A stretch of DNA of 56,209 nt from Candidatus Izimoplasma sp. ZiA1 (GTDB taxonomy: Bacteria; Bacillota_I; Bacilli_A; Izemoplasmatales; Izemoplasmataceae): assembly GCA_002285055.1 (NCBI GenBank), contig NQYJ01000010.1:1-56209 (forward strand). The letters run 5' to 3'. Positions 35,592-44,318 of the stretch are shown here, piece by piece (positions within the stretch are counted from its first letter, which is position 1; each line of letters begins with the position of its first letter). The notes under the pieces are model-generated. The model did not search any database, was not told the DNA's origin, and saw only the letters and a list, made by a program, of their open reading frames with translations. The translations under genes were made by a program, and so were the position numbers.

Positions 35592-36677
35592 TTATTTCCC
35601 CTCACTTTCTAAAAACTCTTTATAATCATTAATTTGGTCTTCTAAATCTTTATGCATTATTTCATAATTATATTTAAAGACCTCGTCTAAATCTATTAAA
35701 CCTGTTCCTTCAACCTCTTTAAAAGTTTTATTTACATAGTTATTGTTTTCCTCAATTTGTTTTTCCTCTAACTCTTCACTCCAAAGACCTTTATCAATCA
35801 TATATTTTTTAAATCTTATTAAGGGATCTCTTTCTTCCCAATATTTAAGTTCTTCATCGCTTCTATAAATTGTGGGGTCATCACTAGTAGTATGAGGCCC
35901 AAGACGATATGTAAGAGCTTCAATAATTGTTGGACCATCACCTTTTAATGCGCGTTCCTTTGCTTCTTTAGTGGCGATATACATTGCGAGAGGATCGTTC
36001 CCATCAACTTGTATTCCTGGTATACCATAAGCAACAGCTTTTTGAGCTAAAGTTTCAGCAATTGTTTGGACGCTTCTAGGAGTTGATATAGCCCATTGGT
36101 TATTTTGAATTATGACAATTAAGGGTAAGGCATTTGTAGCTGCGAAGTTTACACCTTCGTGAAATTCTCCATGACTAGTTCCACCATCCCCAACATAAGC
36201 AACAGTTACTTCGTTAAGTTCCTGAAGTTTAGAAGCATATGCAACTCCAGCAGCATGATTTATTTGTGATGCGATTGGAACGCTAATAGGTAATATTTTT
36301 AGATCTTTGCTAAATTTGTTACCTTCTTCATTACCATACCAATATAAGAATAACTGTTTTAAATCAGCACCTTTATATAACATTCCCGCCATCTCTCGAA
36401 AAGCTGGCACCATCCAGTCATCTTTCTCTAGAGCAGCTATCACACCAACCTGAGCAGCTTCCTGACCCTTTATAGGTGCATATGTTAACATACGCCCTTG
36501 TCGTTGATATTGCAAAGCCTTTGTGTCTGCAACGCGACCCAAAAGCATAGTTTTATACATTTTAATTAAGGTTTCATCATTGATTTTTGGTTCAAGTTTT
36601 TCGTCTACTATATTTCCTTTATAATCTAAGACCTCTAAGATTTTTTTCTTGAGGGGATCAAATTTTTTGATTAACAT
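35592..36677 (-). CDS. pdhA: pyruvate dehydrogenase E1 component, alpha subunit
   Basis: 361 aa. The thiamine-diphosphate motif appears as VAYVGDGGTSHGEFHEGVNFA...NNQ (GDG...NN). The phosphorylation-loop region is LGPHTTSDDPTIYRS. It forms the alpha2-beta2 E1 with the next gene. The substrate could in principle be a branched-chain keto acid, but gene order and the single lipoyl E2 favour pyruvate. The ATG at 36677 has AGGAGGAATTAC upstream; an in-frame extension to 36710 has no ribosome binding site. First gene of the operon. Confidence 0.92.
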   Translation of the reverse strand: MLIKKFDPLKKKILEVLDYKGNIVDEKLEPKINDETLIKMYKTMLLGRVADTKALQYQRQGRMLTYAPIKGQEAAQVGVIAALEKDDWMVPAFREMAGMLYKGADLKQLFLYWYGNEEGNKFSKDLKILPISVPIASQINHAAGVAYASKLQELNEVTVAYVGDGGTSHGEFHEGVNFAATNALPLIVIIQNNQWAISTPRSVQTIAETLAQKAVAYGIPGIQVDGNDPLAMYIATKEAKERALKGDGPTIIEALTYRLGPHTTSDDPTIYRSDEELKYWEERDPLIRFKKYMIDKGLWSEELEEKQIEENNNYVNKTFKEVEGTGLIDLDEVFKYNYEIMHKDLEDQINDYKEFLESEGK

Positions 36678-37033
36678 GTAATTCCTCCTATATATAATTA
36701 TTATAAACAATATGTTTGTAAAAAAATGTGATGATTTACATTCTTATTATAAAACAATTTATAAAAAATATAAAAAGCTTTGCATTTATTACGACTTATG
36801 TAAATGACAAAAAAAGTTTTCATTATTTAGATATTTTACTAGTTATCTATAATTAGCTTAAAATAGCCGTAGAAGATAGTTTTATTATAATTTTCAAAAT
36901 TATTTTTGAAAATCTTTTCATAAGGGTCATATATGAACTCTACAATGTTTATAACATGACTTATAATACAGTTAGCATAATTTTTTAATGAAGGGTAATA
37001 TGTTAATAAGTTAAAATAAAGCACACTTTGGAA
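36678..37033. other. intergenic region upstream of pdhA
   Basis: 356 bp without a convincing gene. The part next to pdhA is very AT-rich and should hold its promoter, but several weak hexamer pairs compete and I do not choose one. An inverted repeat ATTTTCAAA / TTTGAAAAT lies about 36890-36912. A GTG-initiated 61-codon frame on the minus strand (36839-37024) starts inside the terminator of the next gene and has no ribosome binding site, so it is not called. Confidence 0.6.
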
Positions 37034-37047
37034 TTAGTGTGCTTTAT
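37019..37047 (-). terminator. terminator after two-TM hypothetical gene
   Basis: AAAGCACAC / GTGTGCTTT stem overlapping the stop codon, then ATTTT on the minus strand. Confidence 0.75.
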
Positions 37048-37582
37048 TTGTATTCGTTTTTCTGGAGATTGTTATATATATGAAAGTTACTATACTTATT
37101 CCAATAGATGATAAACCGGCAATATAATAAGGATTAATATTATTGTTTACTTGCCAAGATGGAATTTTATCTTGTTTGTTACAAATTAATGAAGTATTAG
37201 ATTCTAATATTTCCTGTGTAACTATTAGGTTTTGATGATAAAAATACTTGGTCTGATAATTCTTTGAAGATGATATGAATTCGATAATTATAGCGTCATC
37301 AAAATAATCAAGTTCATCGTCGTAGTTACATGTATCAGTAATAACAAAGTTATTTGAAGAAGTAGTAGATACTTCCTTATAGGCGACTTTATAGTTTTTA
37401 TTAGTAGAGTAATAACCAATTACAATAAGGATTATACCTATAGAAAACAAAAGTCTCATAACTTTTTCAATTTTTGTTGATCTAAAACCACCACTGTTTA
37501 GTTCTTTTCCAAATTTATTATACTCGTATGACTTCGTCTCACTTGTAGAGAGATTTGGGTCGTTTGTTTTAATTTGAAGCAT
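37034..37582 (-). CDS. membrane protein with two TM segments, unknown function
   Basis: 182 aa. A cytoplasmic start (1-40), a TM helix (about 44-59, LLFSIGIILIVIGYYS), an external acidic domain with two Cys (about 60-150), and a C-terminal TM helix (about 152-172) followed by a basic tail. No known family is visible. A very strong AGGGGGGG ribosome binding site precedes the ATG. It lies alone between PDH and the SulP gene. Confidence 0.7.
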   Translation of the reverse strand: MLQIKTNDPNLSTSETKSYEYNKFGKELNSGGFRSTKIEKVMRLLFSIGIILIVIGYYSTNKNYKVAYKEVSTTSSNNFVITDTCNYDDELDYFDDAIIIEFISSSKNYQTKYFYHQNLIVTQEILESNTSLICNKQDKIPSWQVNNNINPYYIAGLSSIGISIVTFIYITISRKTNTNKAH

Positions 37583-37699
37583 ATTTCCCCCCCTAAAAAA
37601 TGTTTACAATACTATAGTAAAATTAATTTTTATAATATTATTATACTATGAACATTATATAAAATACAATAAAAATTATTTTTATTATTTTATTTTACC

Positions 37700-39376
37700 T
37701 TACGACTTAATCTCAATTATATGAAGTTCGTTTTTAGCCTTTTTTACAGCTTCTTTTATATTGGAAAATATATTTTCCTCACCAATTATGTTTATAACAT
37801 CAGCTTTTTCTAATGCTTTATAAGGTTGTCTTGATAATCCTGTTACTAATAACTTAACATCTTTAGCTTCTAAAAGTTTAACAGTCTCTTTAAAAGTATG
37901 GATTGCTGTGGCATCTAAGGCAGGAATGTGCTTCATACCAATAATAAGTACTTTGGTATCTTTACCTAGCAGGCTGATTGCTTCAACAAACTTATATGCA
38001 GCTCCAAAAAAGAAAGGACCATTTATTTGGTACATTTTTATTGCTTCAGAGAGATCATATTTTTTAGTTAAAGAAGTATATAAAAAATCATCTTCGTCTT
38101 CAGCAAAATCTAAATTTTTAACTGAAATATCACTCACTTCAGACATTCTTTTCATAAACAATAGAACACTTAATAATAATCCAACTTCGATTGCTAAGAC
38201 AAGATCAAAGAATACAGTTAATAAGAATGTAGTTAGTAAGACAATAATATCACTCTTAGGTGATTTTAATAACATTTTGAATTTTCTCCATTCACTCATG
38301 TTGTAAGCGACTATAAACAGTATAGCTGCTAGAGATGGTAGTGGTATATAACCAACAAGAGGCATAAGAGAAACTAATATTAGTAGCAATGTTAATGAGT
38401 GAACAATCCCAGCGACAGGAGTACGCCCACCATTTTTAATATTTGCAACAGTTCTTGCTATTGCTCCAGTGACAGGTAATCCTCCAAACAATGATGAAAA
38501 AACATTTGCAGTCCCCTGGGCAATTAATTCCATATCTGATCGATGTTTTGAACCAATCATCCCATCAGATACAACAGCTGATAATAAAGATTCAACAGCT
38601 CCCAGAAATGCAATTGCTATTGCTGGTCCAATTAGATCTTTAATTTTAAAAATCGTAATTTTTGGAAAATGAATTTTAGGTAAACTAGATGATAATTCTC
38701 CAAACTTAGAATATACTGTAGCAACTTCAATATTGAATATAAAAATCATTAAAACAGAAACTATAATTGCCACTAATGCTGCTGGCACTTTTTTATTATA
38801 TTTTGGTAATACTATAAGTATTAAAAGAGATACAACCCCAATAAGTAAACTACTAAAATCAATATTTGAGATATTATTGAAATACATCTCCCATTTTGAT
38901 AAAAACTCAACAGGGACATTGGTTAAATTCATTCCGAAAAAATCATTTACTTGTGATGAAAAAATAACTAATGCAATCCCACTTGTGAAACCTGTGATTA
39001 TTGGATAAGGGATAAACTTTACTAAGCTACCAAGTCTAAAAAATCCTAGAATAACTAAGATGAAACCTGCCATTAAAGTAGCTATTATTAATCCATCAAA
39101 TCCTTTTGTAGATATGACACTAAATACTATCACCATAAATGCTCCCGTAGGACCAGCTATTTGAACTCTGCTCCCTCCAAGAAGTGAAACAAAAAAACCA
39201 CCAATAATTGCTGTATAAATACCAACCTCAGGAGTTGCACCCGAAGCAATAGCTAAAGCAATAGAGAGTGGTAATGCTATTATAGCGACAATGATTCCAG
39301 AAAAAACATCTTTAAAAAATTGTTCTTTTGTATAAGTCTTTAAAACAGAAAACAGTTTTGGCTTTAATTTTGACAT
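37700..39376 (-). CDS. SulP-family anion transporter with STAS domain
   Basis: 558 aa. Membrane domain (about 20-400) with ALPLSIALAIASGATPEVGIYTAI and GGSRVQIAGPTGAFMVIV, the SulP/SLC26 signatures, and FSSLFGGLPVTGAIARTVANIKNGGRTP. The C-terminal STAS domain (about 440-550) includes MKHIPALDATAIHTF. The Ser of anti-sigma-antagonist-type STAS domains is absent there (DATA). Bacterial members carry sulphate, bicarbonate or dicarboxylates; the substrate is not predictable here. The promoter is on the minus strand at 39448-39420 (TTGACA, 17 bp, TATTAT). It is divergent from a TetR gene. Confidence 0.9.
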   Translation of the reverse strand: MSKLKPKLFSVLKTYTKEQFFKDVFSGIIVAIIALPLSIALAIASGATPEVGIYTAIIGGFFVSLLGGSRVQIAGPTGAFMVIVFSVISTKGFDGLIIATLMAGFILVILGFFRLGSLVKFIPYPIITGFTSGIALVIFSSQVNDFFGMNLTNVPVEFLSKWEMYFNNISNIDFSSLLIGVVSLLILIVLPKYNKKVPAALVAIIVSVLMIFIFNIEVATVYSKFGELSSSLPKIHFPKITIFKIKDLIGPAIAIAFLGAVESLLSAVVSDGMIGSKHRSDMELIAQGTANVFSSLFGGLPVTGAIARTVANIKNGGRTPVAGIVHSLTLLLILVSLMPLVGYIPLPSLAAILFIVAYNMSEWRKFKMLLKSPKSDIIVLLTTFLLTVFFDLVLAIEVGLLLSVLLFMKRMSEVSDISVKNLDFAEDEDDFLYTSLTKKYDLSEAIKMYQINGPFFFGAAYKFVEAISLLGKDTKVLIIGMKHIPALDATAIHTFKETVKLLEAKDVKLLVTGLSRQPYKALEKADVINIIGEENIFSNIKEAVKKAKNELHIIEIKS

Positions 39377-39419
39377 GAGTATCTTCTTCCTTATTTATAA
39401 AATAGTGAAATCCTCTCTA

Positions 39420-39448
39420 ATAATACTCCTCTATTATCCACTTGTCAA
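39420..39448 (-). promoter_or_regulatory. promoter of SulP transporter gene
   Basis: TTGACA (39448-39443), a 17-bp spacer, TATTAT (39425-39420) on the minus strand. Confidence 0.75.
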
Positions 39449-39499
39449 TTACAAAAAAAGGTTAAGAAAAATCAAAAAAATAAATGTCTCTAAAAAGAC

Positions 39500-39557
39500 T
39501 TGACAATATAGAAAAAAGATGTATAATCAAAGTATATTAAGTATACTCACGGTATAC
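39500..39557 (+). promoter_or_regulatory. promoter and putative operator of TetR-nitroreductase operon
   Basis: TTGACA (39500-39505), a 16-bp spacer, TATAAT (39522-39527). Over and after the start site come AGTATATT, the palindrome AGTATACT (39540-39547) and a second GTATAC (39552-39557), a likely TetR operator positioned for repression. Confidence 0.75.
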
Positions 39558-39572
39558 AAGAAAGAAGGACGA

Positions 39573-40211
39573 ATGATGAACTCAATCAGCAGGCAAAAAA
39601 GGACTAAAGAGCAAAATAAAAAAGATATAGTCAGTGCTACTGAAAAACTTCTTTTTAAGCATAATTTAGATTATAAATCAGTTAAAATGAATGATATCGC
39701 AATTGTTTCTGGTTTCACAAAAAGGACAATTTATTCATATTTTCCCAAAAAAGAGGATATTCATTTTGAAGTAATGATAAATGCTTATCTTAAACTCCAT
39801 AAATATCTTGATAAGAACATGAAACATGACTCTGATGAAAACGAGTTACTAAAAATCTCGAAAGCTTTTTATGCTTTTAGTGAGGAACACTCTAATTACT
39901 TTTGGGTAATTATGGATTACCAAAATGGACCAAGTGATTTCGCTGAGATTACAACCTCAATTAAAAAGTGTTATGAACTTGGTGAGATTACAATGATGTA
40001 TATTAGAAACGCTATTATTAAGGGTATTAAACTTGGTGAATTTAGAAAAGATTTAGATATAGAAAGTTCAGTACTTAGAGTCTGGTCGTTTTCAACTGGA
40101 TTACTAAACACACTTAGAGTAAAAAATGAGTATATTAAAAATTACTATCATATAAATAAAGAAGATTTTGTAAAGGATTCTCTTTGTGCAATTGTAAACT
40201 CATTAAAATAA
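39573..40211 (+). CDS. TetR-family transcriptional regulator
   Basis: 212 aa from the ATG at 39573 (39576 also possible), after AAGGACGA. The HTH lies at about 10-60 (MNDIAIVSGFTKRTIYSYFPKKEDIHFEVM); the C-terminal domain (about 70-212) resembles the TetR_C type with a conserved aromatic-rich FWVIMDYQNG segment. It heads an operon with the nitroreductase-like gene 13 nt downstream and probably represses it through the GTATAC sites; its inducer may be a xenobiotic or redox-active compound. Confidence 0.88.
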   Translation: MMNSISRQKRTKEQNKKDIVSATEKLLFKHNLDYKSVKMNDIAIVSGFTKRTIYSYFPKKEDIHFEVMINAYLKLHKYLDKNMKHDSDENELLKISKAFYAFSEEHSNYFWVIMDYQNGPSDFAEITTSIKKCYELGEITMMYIRNAIIKGIKLGEFRKDLDIESSVLRVWSFSTGLLNTLRVKNEYIKNYYHINKEDFVKDSLCAIVNSLK

Positions 40212-40224
40212 AGAGGAGAAAGAA

Positions 40225-41394
40225 ATGAAAAAAATGATTATTATAGTTTTAAAAATTCTAGTAGTGTTGTTAATAGTGGTTACATTATCAGTATTAGCAG
40301 TAACAGGAATTACAGCTAAAAAGAATTACAATAATGTGTATGACAAAGATTATCATACCGAATTTACAGATGTTAGGAAACAAGTAATTGCCCTTGGATT
40401 ACTATCACCAAGTTCACATAATATGCAACCTTGGAGAATTGTTCTTGATGAAGATGATGACTTAAAATTTGAAGTATATTTAGATGAAAATAGATCTATC
40501 CCTGTAGTAGATCCAAACTTTGATCAATTGGTGATAAGTACAGGTATATTTATTGAATATATGACTGTTGGGGCAAAACAACTAGGATATGAAACAGTAG
40601 TAGAACCATTTAATAAAGGCGTTTTACCAGACAATCCAACATCATTAGAAATCCTATCTTTACCAATAGCTTCATTAACATTTATAAAAACAGATGTAAC
40701 ATCAGAGTATTCATTTGATGATATAGCAGGTGCGACAAAAAGACTACCATTTGATGATAGTCAAATAAATGAAGAAATTCTGCAAAACTTGATTGAATTA
40801 AACAATTATGAATCACAAAGATTCGAAATAATTACTCAGGAAAACGAATTAGAAATAATTAAGGAATACCTAATTGATGGAGTAAAAATCGAATCTCAAA
40901 AACAAGAAGCGATGGAAGAAACAAGTAATATCTTTAGATATACTACATATGAAAAAAATAAGGATTCATACGGATTAAATTTACACTCAGATAACACTAG
41001 TATCTTATCAAGAACAATCACTGAGTTTCTAGCAAAAGTATTCCCATTATCCTGGGAAAAAGAAGGTGAATTTTGGTTTGATAGAGATTCAAGTAACATT
41101 GACAAAACAAATTATTTTGGAATGATAATTTCTGAGGGAAATAGTCGTGAAACGCAACTAGAGGTCGGGATGTTATATGCCAAGATTTCAATTTATGCAA
41201 ACAATCAAAATCTAGCATTACAACCAACAGTACAAGTAACACAATCATATCTTGAAATGGAAACATTAAATAATGAAGTACAAACTGAGTATGCGAGTGC
41301 TACTGAAAAAATCCAAATAATCTTTAGAATTGGAGAAACGTCAAAGAGTGTAGATAACGGAATTAGATTAAGTGTTGATGATATTATTAACTAA
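40225..41394 (+). CDS. membrane-anchored nitroreductase-fold (Acg-like) protein
   Basis: 389 aa. Residues 5-30 are a membrane anchor or uncleaved signal (IIIVLKILVVLLIVVTLSVLA), and the rest is predicted outside. LGLLSPSSHNMQPWRIVLDED is the FMN-binding start of the nitroreductase fold; later regions (ATKRLPFDDSQIN, LEVGMLYAKISIYANNQNLALQP) match the Acg/dormancy-type group, in which the flavin-binding site can be altered. An extracytoplasmic flavoprotein is unusual for this fold. The substrate is unknown. Co-transcribed with the TetR gene. Confidence 0.75.
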   Translation: MKKMIIIVLKILVVLLIVVTLSVLAVTGITAKKNYNNVYDKDYHTEFTDVRKQVIALGLLSPSSHNMQPWRIVLDEDDDLKFEVYLDENRSIPVVDPNFDQLVISTGIFIEYMTVGAKQLGYETVVEPFNKGVLPDNPTSLEILSLPIASLTFIKTDVTSEYSFDDIAGATKRLPFDDSQINEEILQNLIELNNYESQRFEIITQENELEIIKEYLIDGVKIESQKQEAMEETSNIFRYTTYEKNKDSYGLNLHSDNTSILSRTITEFLAKVFPLSWEKEGEFWFDRDSSNIDKTNYFGMIISEGNSRETQLEVGMLYAKISIYANNQNLALQPTVQVTQSYLEMETLNNEVQTEYASATEKIQIIFRIGETSKSVDNGIRLSVDDIIN

Positions 41395-41492
41395 TATAAT
41401 AAAGGTACTTATTAAAGACTGACTTAAAAGTGTGTTTGTATTATAATAGACTTATAATTTGAATGTTTATGTTAAAATGAATGGAGAATATT

Positions 41493-42221
41493 ATGAGACG
41501 AAAACTTACTTTCACAAAGGCATCTAAACACATTATATTAATACTAATATCATTGTGTATTTTAAGCATTATCTCACTAACTGTTTATTCATCAAGCTCA
41601 TATCAATCACTAACAGAAATGGAAGATGAAATCAATAATCTTATGTTTACTGAATACAATACAACAGAAACAAACAGTTATATTAAATATGAAGTAGAAA
41701 ACCCTGTAAAACACATCTTGTTTGTTCCAGGAGGGCTTGTAGAACCTAGTAGTTATAAATACTTAGCTACCAAAATATGTAGTGCTGGATATAATGTCAC
41801 TATATATAAGCCTCTATATAATCTAGCAATTCTTACTTCGTTTCTAATAGATGATTATCTGGATAATAAAATGGATAATGTGATAATCGGTCATTCTCTT
41901 GGTGGAGTAGTAGGAAGTATGGTTGCCTCAAAAGAATCTAGTATATCAGAACTAGTGTTGTTAGGAAGTTATCCTATTAAAGAGATTAATTACCAAGATG
42001 TCTTAATAATTACTGCAGAAAATGATTTATTAACAGATAATGAAAAAATAAATGAGTCATTATATTTAATCAAAACATCTTATCAGATTGAAAATATAGT
42101 GGGTGGTAATCATGCTCAATTTGGCTGGTATGGTCCACAAAAAAAAGATGGTGTTGCTTCTATATCAACTATTAACCAACAAGATCAAGTAGTAACTCTA
42201 ATTTTAGAATTTATTCAATAA
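41493..42221 (+). CDS. exported alpha/beta hydrolase
   Basis: 242 aa. A TM anchor or signal at about 12-35, then an alpha/beta-hydrolase core: oxyanion region VPGGLVEPSSYKY, nucleophile elbow GHSLGG (Ser), acid in TAENDLLTD, and the catalytic His in GGNHAQFGWYG. It should act as an esterase or lipase-like enzyme at the outer membrane face. The ATG at 41493 is set by TGGAG 8 nt upstream. The gap of 98 bp from the nitroreductase gene may hold its own promoter. Confidence 0.82.
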   Translation: MRRKLTFTKASKHIILILISLCILSIISLTVYSSSSYQSLTEMEDEINNLMFTEYNTTETNSYIKYEVENPVKHILFVPGGLVEPSSYKYLATKICSAGYNVTIYKPLYNLAILTSFLIDDYLDNKMDNVIIGHSLGGVVGSMVASKESSISELVLLGSYPIKEINYQDVLIITAENDLLTDNEKINESLYLIKTSYQIENIVGGNHAQFGWYGPQKKDGVASISTINQQDQVVTLILEFIQ

Positions 42222-42250
42222 AAAATGATGTCCATGACATCATTTTTTTA
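42221..42250. terminator. bidirectional terminator, hydrolase / lipoprotein
   Basis: AAAAATGATGTC-CAT-GACATCATTTTT between convergent genes. Confidence 0.87.
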
Positions 42251-42961
42251 TCAATTATTATCAACTACCATATCAGCATATGTTTTGTCAGTGAAATCAA
42301 CACTAAATGGGAATTCGTAATCACCAGTTCCGATTCTTTCAAGCTGGATATCACAATATGCATTTTCATTCTTAACACAAATTACACCAGCATTAGCCGT
42401 TAAATCATATATCTCAGTTCTAAAATCCTCGTGAATATATTGAGATAAATCTGTGTAAGTTATTGCCTCATCAACATTACAAGTCGCTTGACTAATACAA
42501 TACATTTTTGATGCTTCATTGATATGGTATGCATCTAAATAAACCATATCTTTTAATACGATTTCAAGGGTAGCAATTGTTGGCGAAATGTTTCTAGTTT
42601 TATAAATATCAAATGTCCAAGCTGCATCTCTTAAATGGTCCTCAGTATAGTTATCATGGGAGAATGCTAAACTTAATAATTTATATTCACTACCATCCAT
42701 AACATAAAGATCACTACTACAACTATCACTGTTACTTAAAACCGGATCGATATAATAGAAATTTTCAGTCACAGCATAAAATAAGCTAATATCAAATGTA
42801 TCACAATTAGTATCAGTGTAACTTCGATAATAAGTCATATCACTATCAACAGTTATTCCGTATTCAACGTAAGTAAAATTATCATCAGCAGTAGTGCTTT
42901 TAGCACATCCATAAAGATTTAAGAGTATTACTAACATCAATCCTAAACATATTTTTTTCAT
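42251..42961 (-). CDS. Cys-rich lipoprotein, unknown function
   Basis: 236 aa. Type II signal with lipobox LYGC (Cys19). The mature part is acidic and contains six more Cys (TNCD, DSCS, YCIS, ATCN, VICV, AYCD), an even number that could form three disulphides; this is unusual for a low-GC Gram-positive surface protein. No domain recognised. ATG follows AAGGAGATAAT. Monocistronic. Confidence 0.75.
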   Translation of the reverse strand: MKKICLGLMLVILLNLYGCAKSTTADDNFTYVEYGITVDSDMTYYRSYTDTNCDTFDISLFYAVTENFYYIDPVLSNSDSCSSDLYVMDGSEYKLLSLAFSHDNYTEDHLRDAAWTFDIYKTRNISPTIATLEIVLKDMVYLDAYHINEASKMYCISQATCNVDEAITYTDLSQYIHEDFRTEIYDLTANAGVICVKNENAYCDIQLERIGTGDYEFPFSVDFTDKTYADMVVDNN

Positions 42962-43112
42962 TATATTATCTCCTTAGTATAAAATAAAAGCTTATCTTAA
43001 TTATAAAGTATTTTAGTTTAATAAACAAACCAATAAATGATTATTTACTTGTTAGTTAAAAAAACATATAATTAAGTTATAAGATACTCTGCTTAAATAA
43101 TGGAGGATTATA

Positions 43113-43565
43113 ATGGAAAAAGTTAAAGAGTTAAAGGAATTGTATAATAGTTATATTAGTTATTACCAATTTCATCACAATGAAAAAATGCGAATGTTTT
43201 TGTATTATATTATTAGTGAAACTATTTTAATTATCCCAATTGTTTTATTAATGGCTACTCCAAGTGAATTTTATCAAGTTATCTGTATAGTAGGAATTGT
43301 TTTAAGTTTGATTTTTATTGCGCTTGATTATGATAAAGATACCTTACTTAAATCGTGTAAAAAAGAACTTGTCCACCTTGAATCCATAATTTATAAGGAC
43401 CTAAAGATTAATGAAGAAGAAGTTATCGGTGTATACCGAAAAGACTTAATAGTTAGAAATGATACCCTAACAAAATATCCAATAACTAAAACAGATACTT
43501 TATATCGATTTGGATATTTAGTATTCATTGTTGCAAATGTATTTGCATTACTACAAATTGTATAA
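43113..43565 (+). CDS. small membrane protein, unknown function
   Basis: 150 aa. A basic amphipathic start, two TM helices (about 30-48 and 54-69), a cytoplasmic stretch (70-125) and a final TM helix (about 130-148). It carries no motif I recognise. The ribosome binding site is TGGAGGATTATA. A terminator follows at once. Confidence 0.7.
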   Translation: MEKVKELKELYNSYISYYQFHHNEKMRMFLYYIISETILIIPIVLLMATPSEFYQVICIVGIVLSLIFIALDYDKDTLLKSCKKELVHLESIIYKDLKINEEEVIGVYRKDLIVRNDTLTKYPITKTDTLYRFGYLVFIVANVFALLQIV

Positions 43566-43590
43566 GCCAGTTTAACTGGCTTTTACTTTA
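43564..43590 (+). terminator. terminator
   Basis: AAGCCAGTT / AACTGGCTT hairpin and TTTTACTTT. Confidence 0.7.
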
Positions 43591-43609
43591 AAAAAGTGAG
43601 GATGATATT

Positions 43610-44227
43610 ATGAATTATAAAAAACTAAAAATTTTAGAACTAAACTTCTTAGCTGTTCATAAAGAAGGGTTTAATAGTGAGGAAATGAAGCAAATATCAA
43701 AAAAACATAATGTTCATAAAGTAGAAACATTTGTTAAGGAAACATGCTCAATAGATAATTTGCTAAATAATTATAAAGCAATTGAGGATATTGTAAAGAT
43801 TGTTTCAAAATCATCAATGGTAAGTGTTTTTGAAAAAATGAAGTTTAGGGATTTAATTAAAGAACTAAATGAAATCGAAAAACAACTATTTGTTGATGCT
43901 GTTTTTGAGAATATCCACGGAGATGAGGAAAAAGGGTTTAGAGAACTATATAATTTACTTGAACCCTACAAATTAGCCAAATGGCCATTGATAACTGTTT
44001 TTAGAGCGTATTATAATTTGAATTATGATGTCTTTATCAAGCCAACAACAGTAAAAAAAGTCATTAAGTATTTAGAATTAGACGATATAACTTATACTTC
44101 TAAACCTAATTTTGATTTTTATCAGAAATACCGCACTTATATTAATTTAATAAAAATGAAAGTCGATATATCTCTACGACCAAATAACCCAGCATTTTCA
44201 GGGTTTTTAATGATTAATATTAATTGA
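43610..44227 (+). CDS. hypothetical helical protein
   Basis: 205 aa, soluble, mostly helical, Lys/Glu-rich; begins MNYKKLKILELNFLAVHKEG. About 100-150 there is a segment KLAKWPLITVFRAYYNLNYDVFIKPTT that may be a conserved core. I do not recognise the family. A GTGAGGATGATATT ribosome binding site precedes the ATG. No operon partner: the aldehyde dehydrogenase begins 91 nt later with its own promoter-like TATAAT (about 44279). Confidence 0.65.
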   Translation: MNYKKLKILELNFLAVHKEGFNSEEMKQISKKHNVHKVETFVKETCSIDNLLNNYKAIEDIVKIVSKSSMVSVFEKMKFRDLIKELNEIEKQLFVDAVFENIHGDEEKGFRELYNLLEPYKLAKWPLITVFRAYYNLNYDVFIKPTTVKKVIKYLELDDITYTSKPNFDFYQKYRTYINLIKMKVDISLRPNNPAFSGFLMININ

Positions 44228-44318
44228 TTATAGCTAATTTTATCCGAAAATAACTTAATTAATATAATTTAAAGATGTTATAATATAAAATAGGACTACT
44301 TATTAAGGAGTGAACCAG

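Noticed and set aside
36839..37024. 61-codon GTG frame on the minus strand
   Set aside because: It starts inside the terminator hairpin of the neighbouring gene, has no ribosome binding site and an odd Tyr/Asn/Ile-rich composition.
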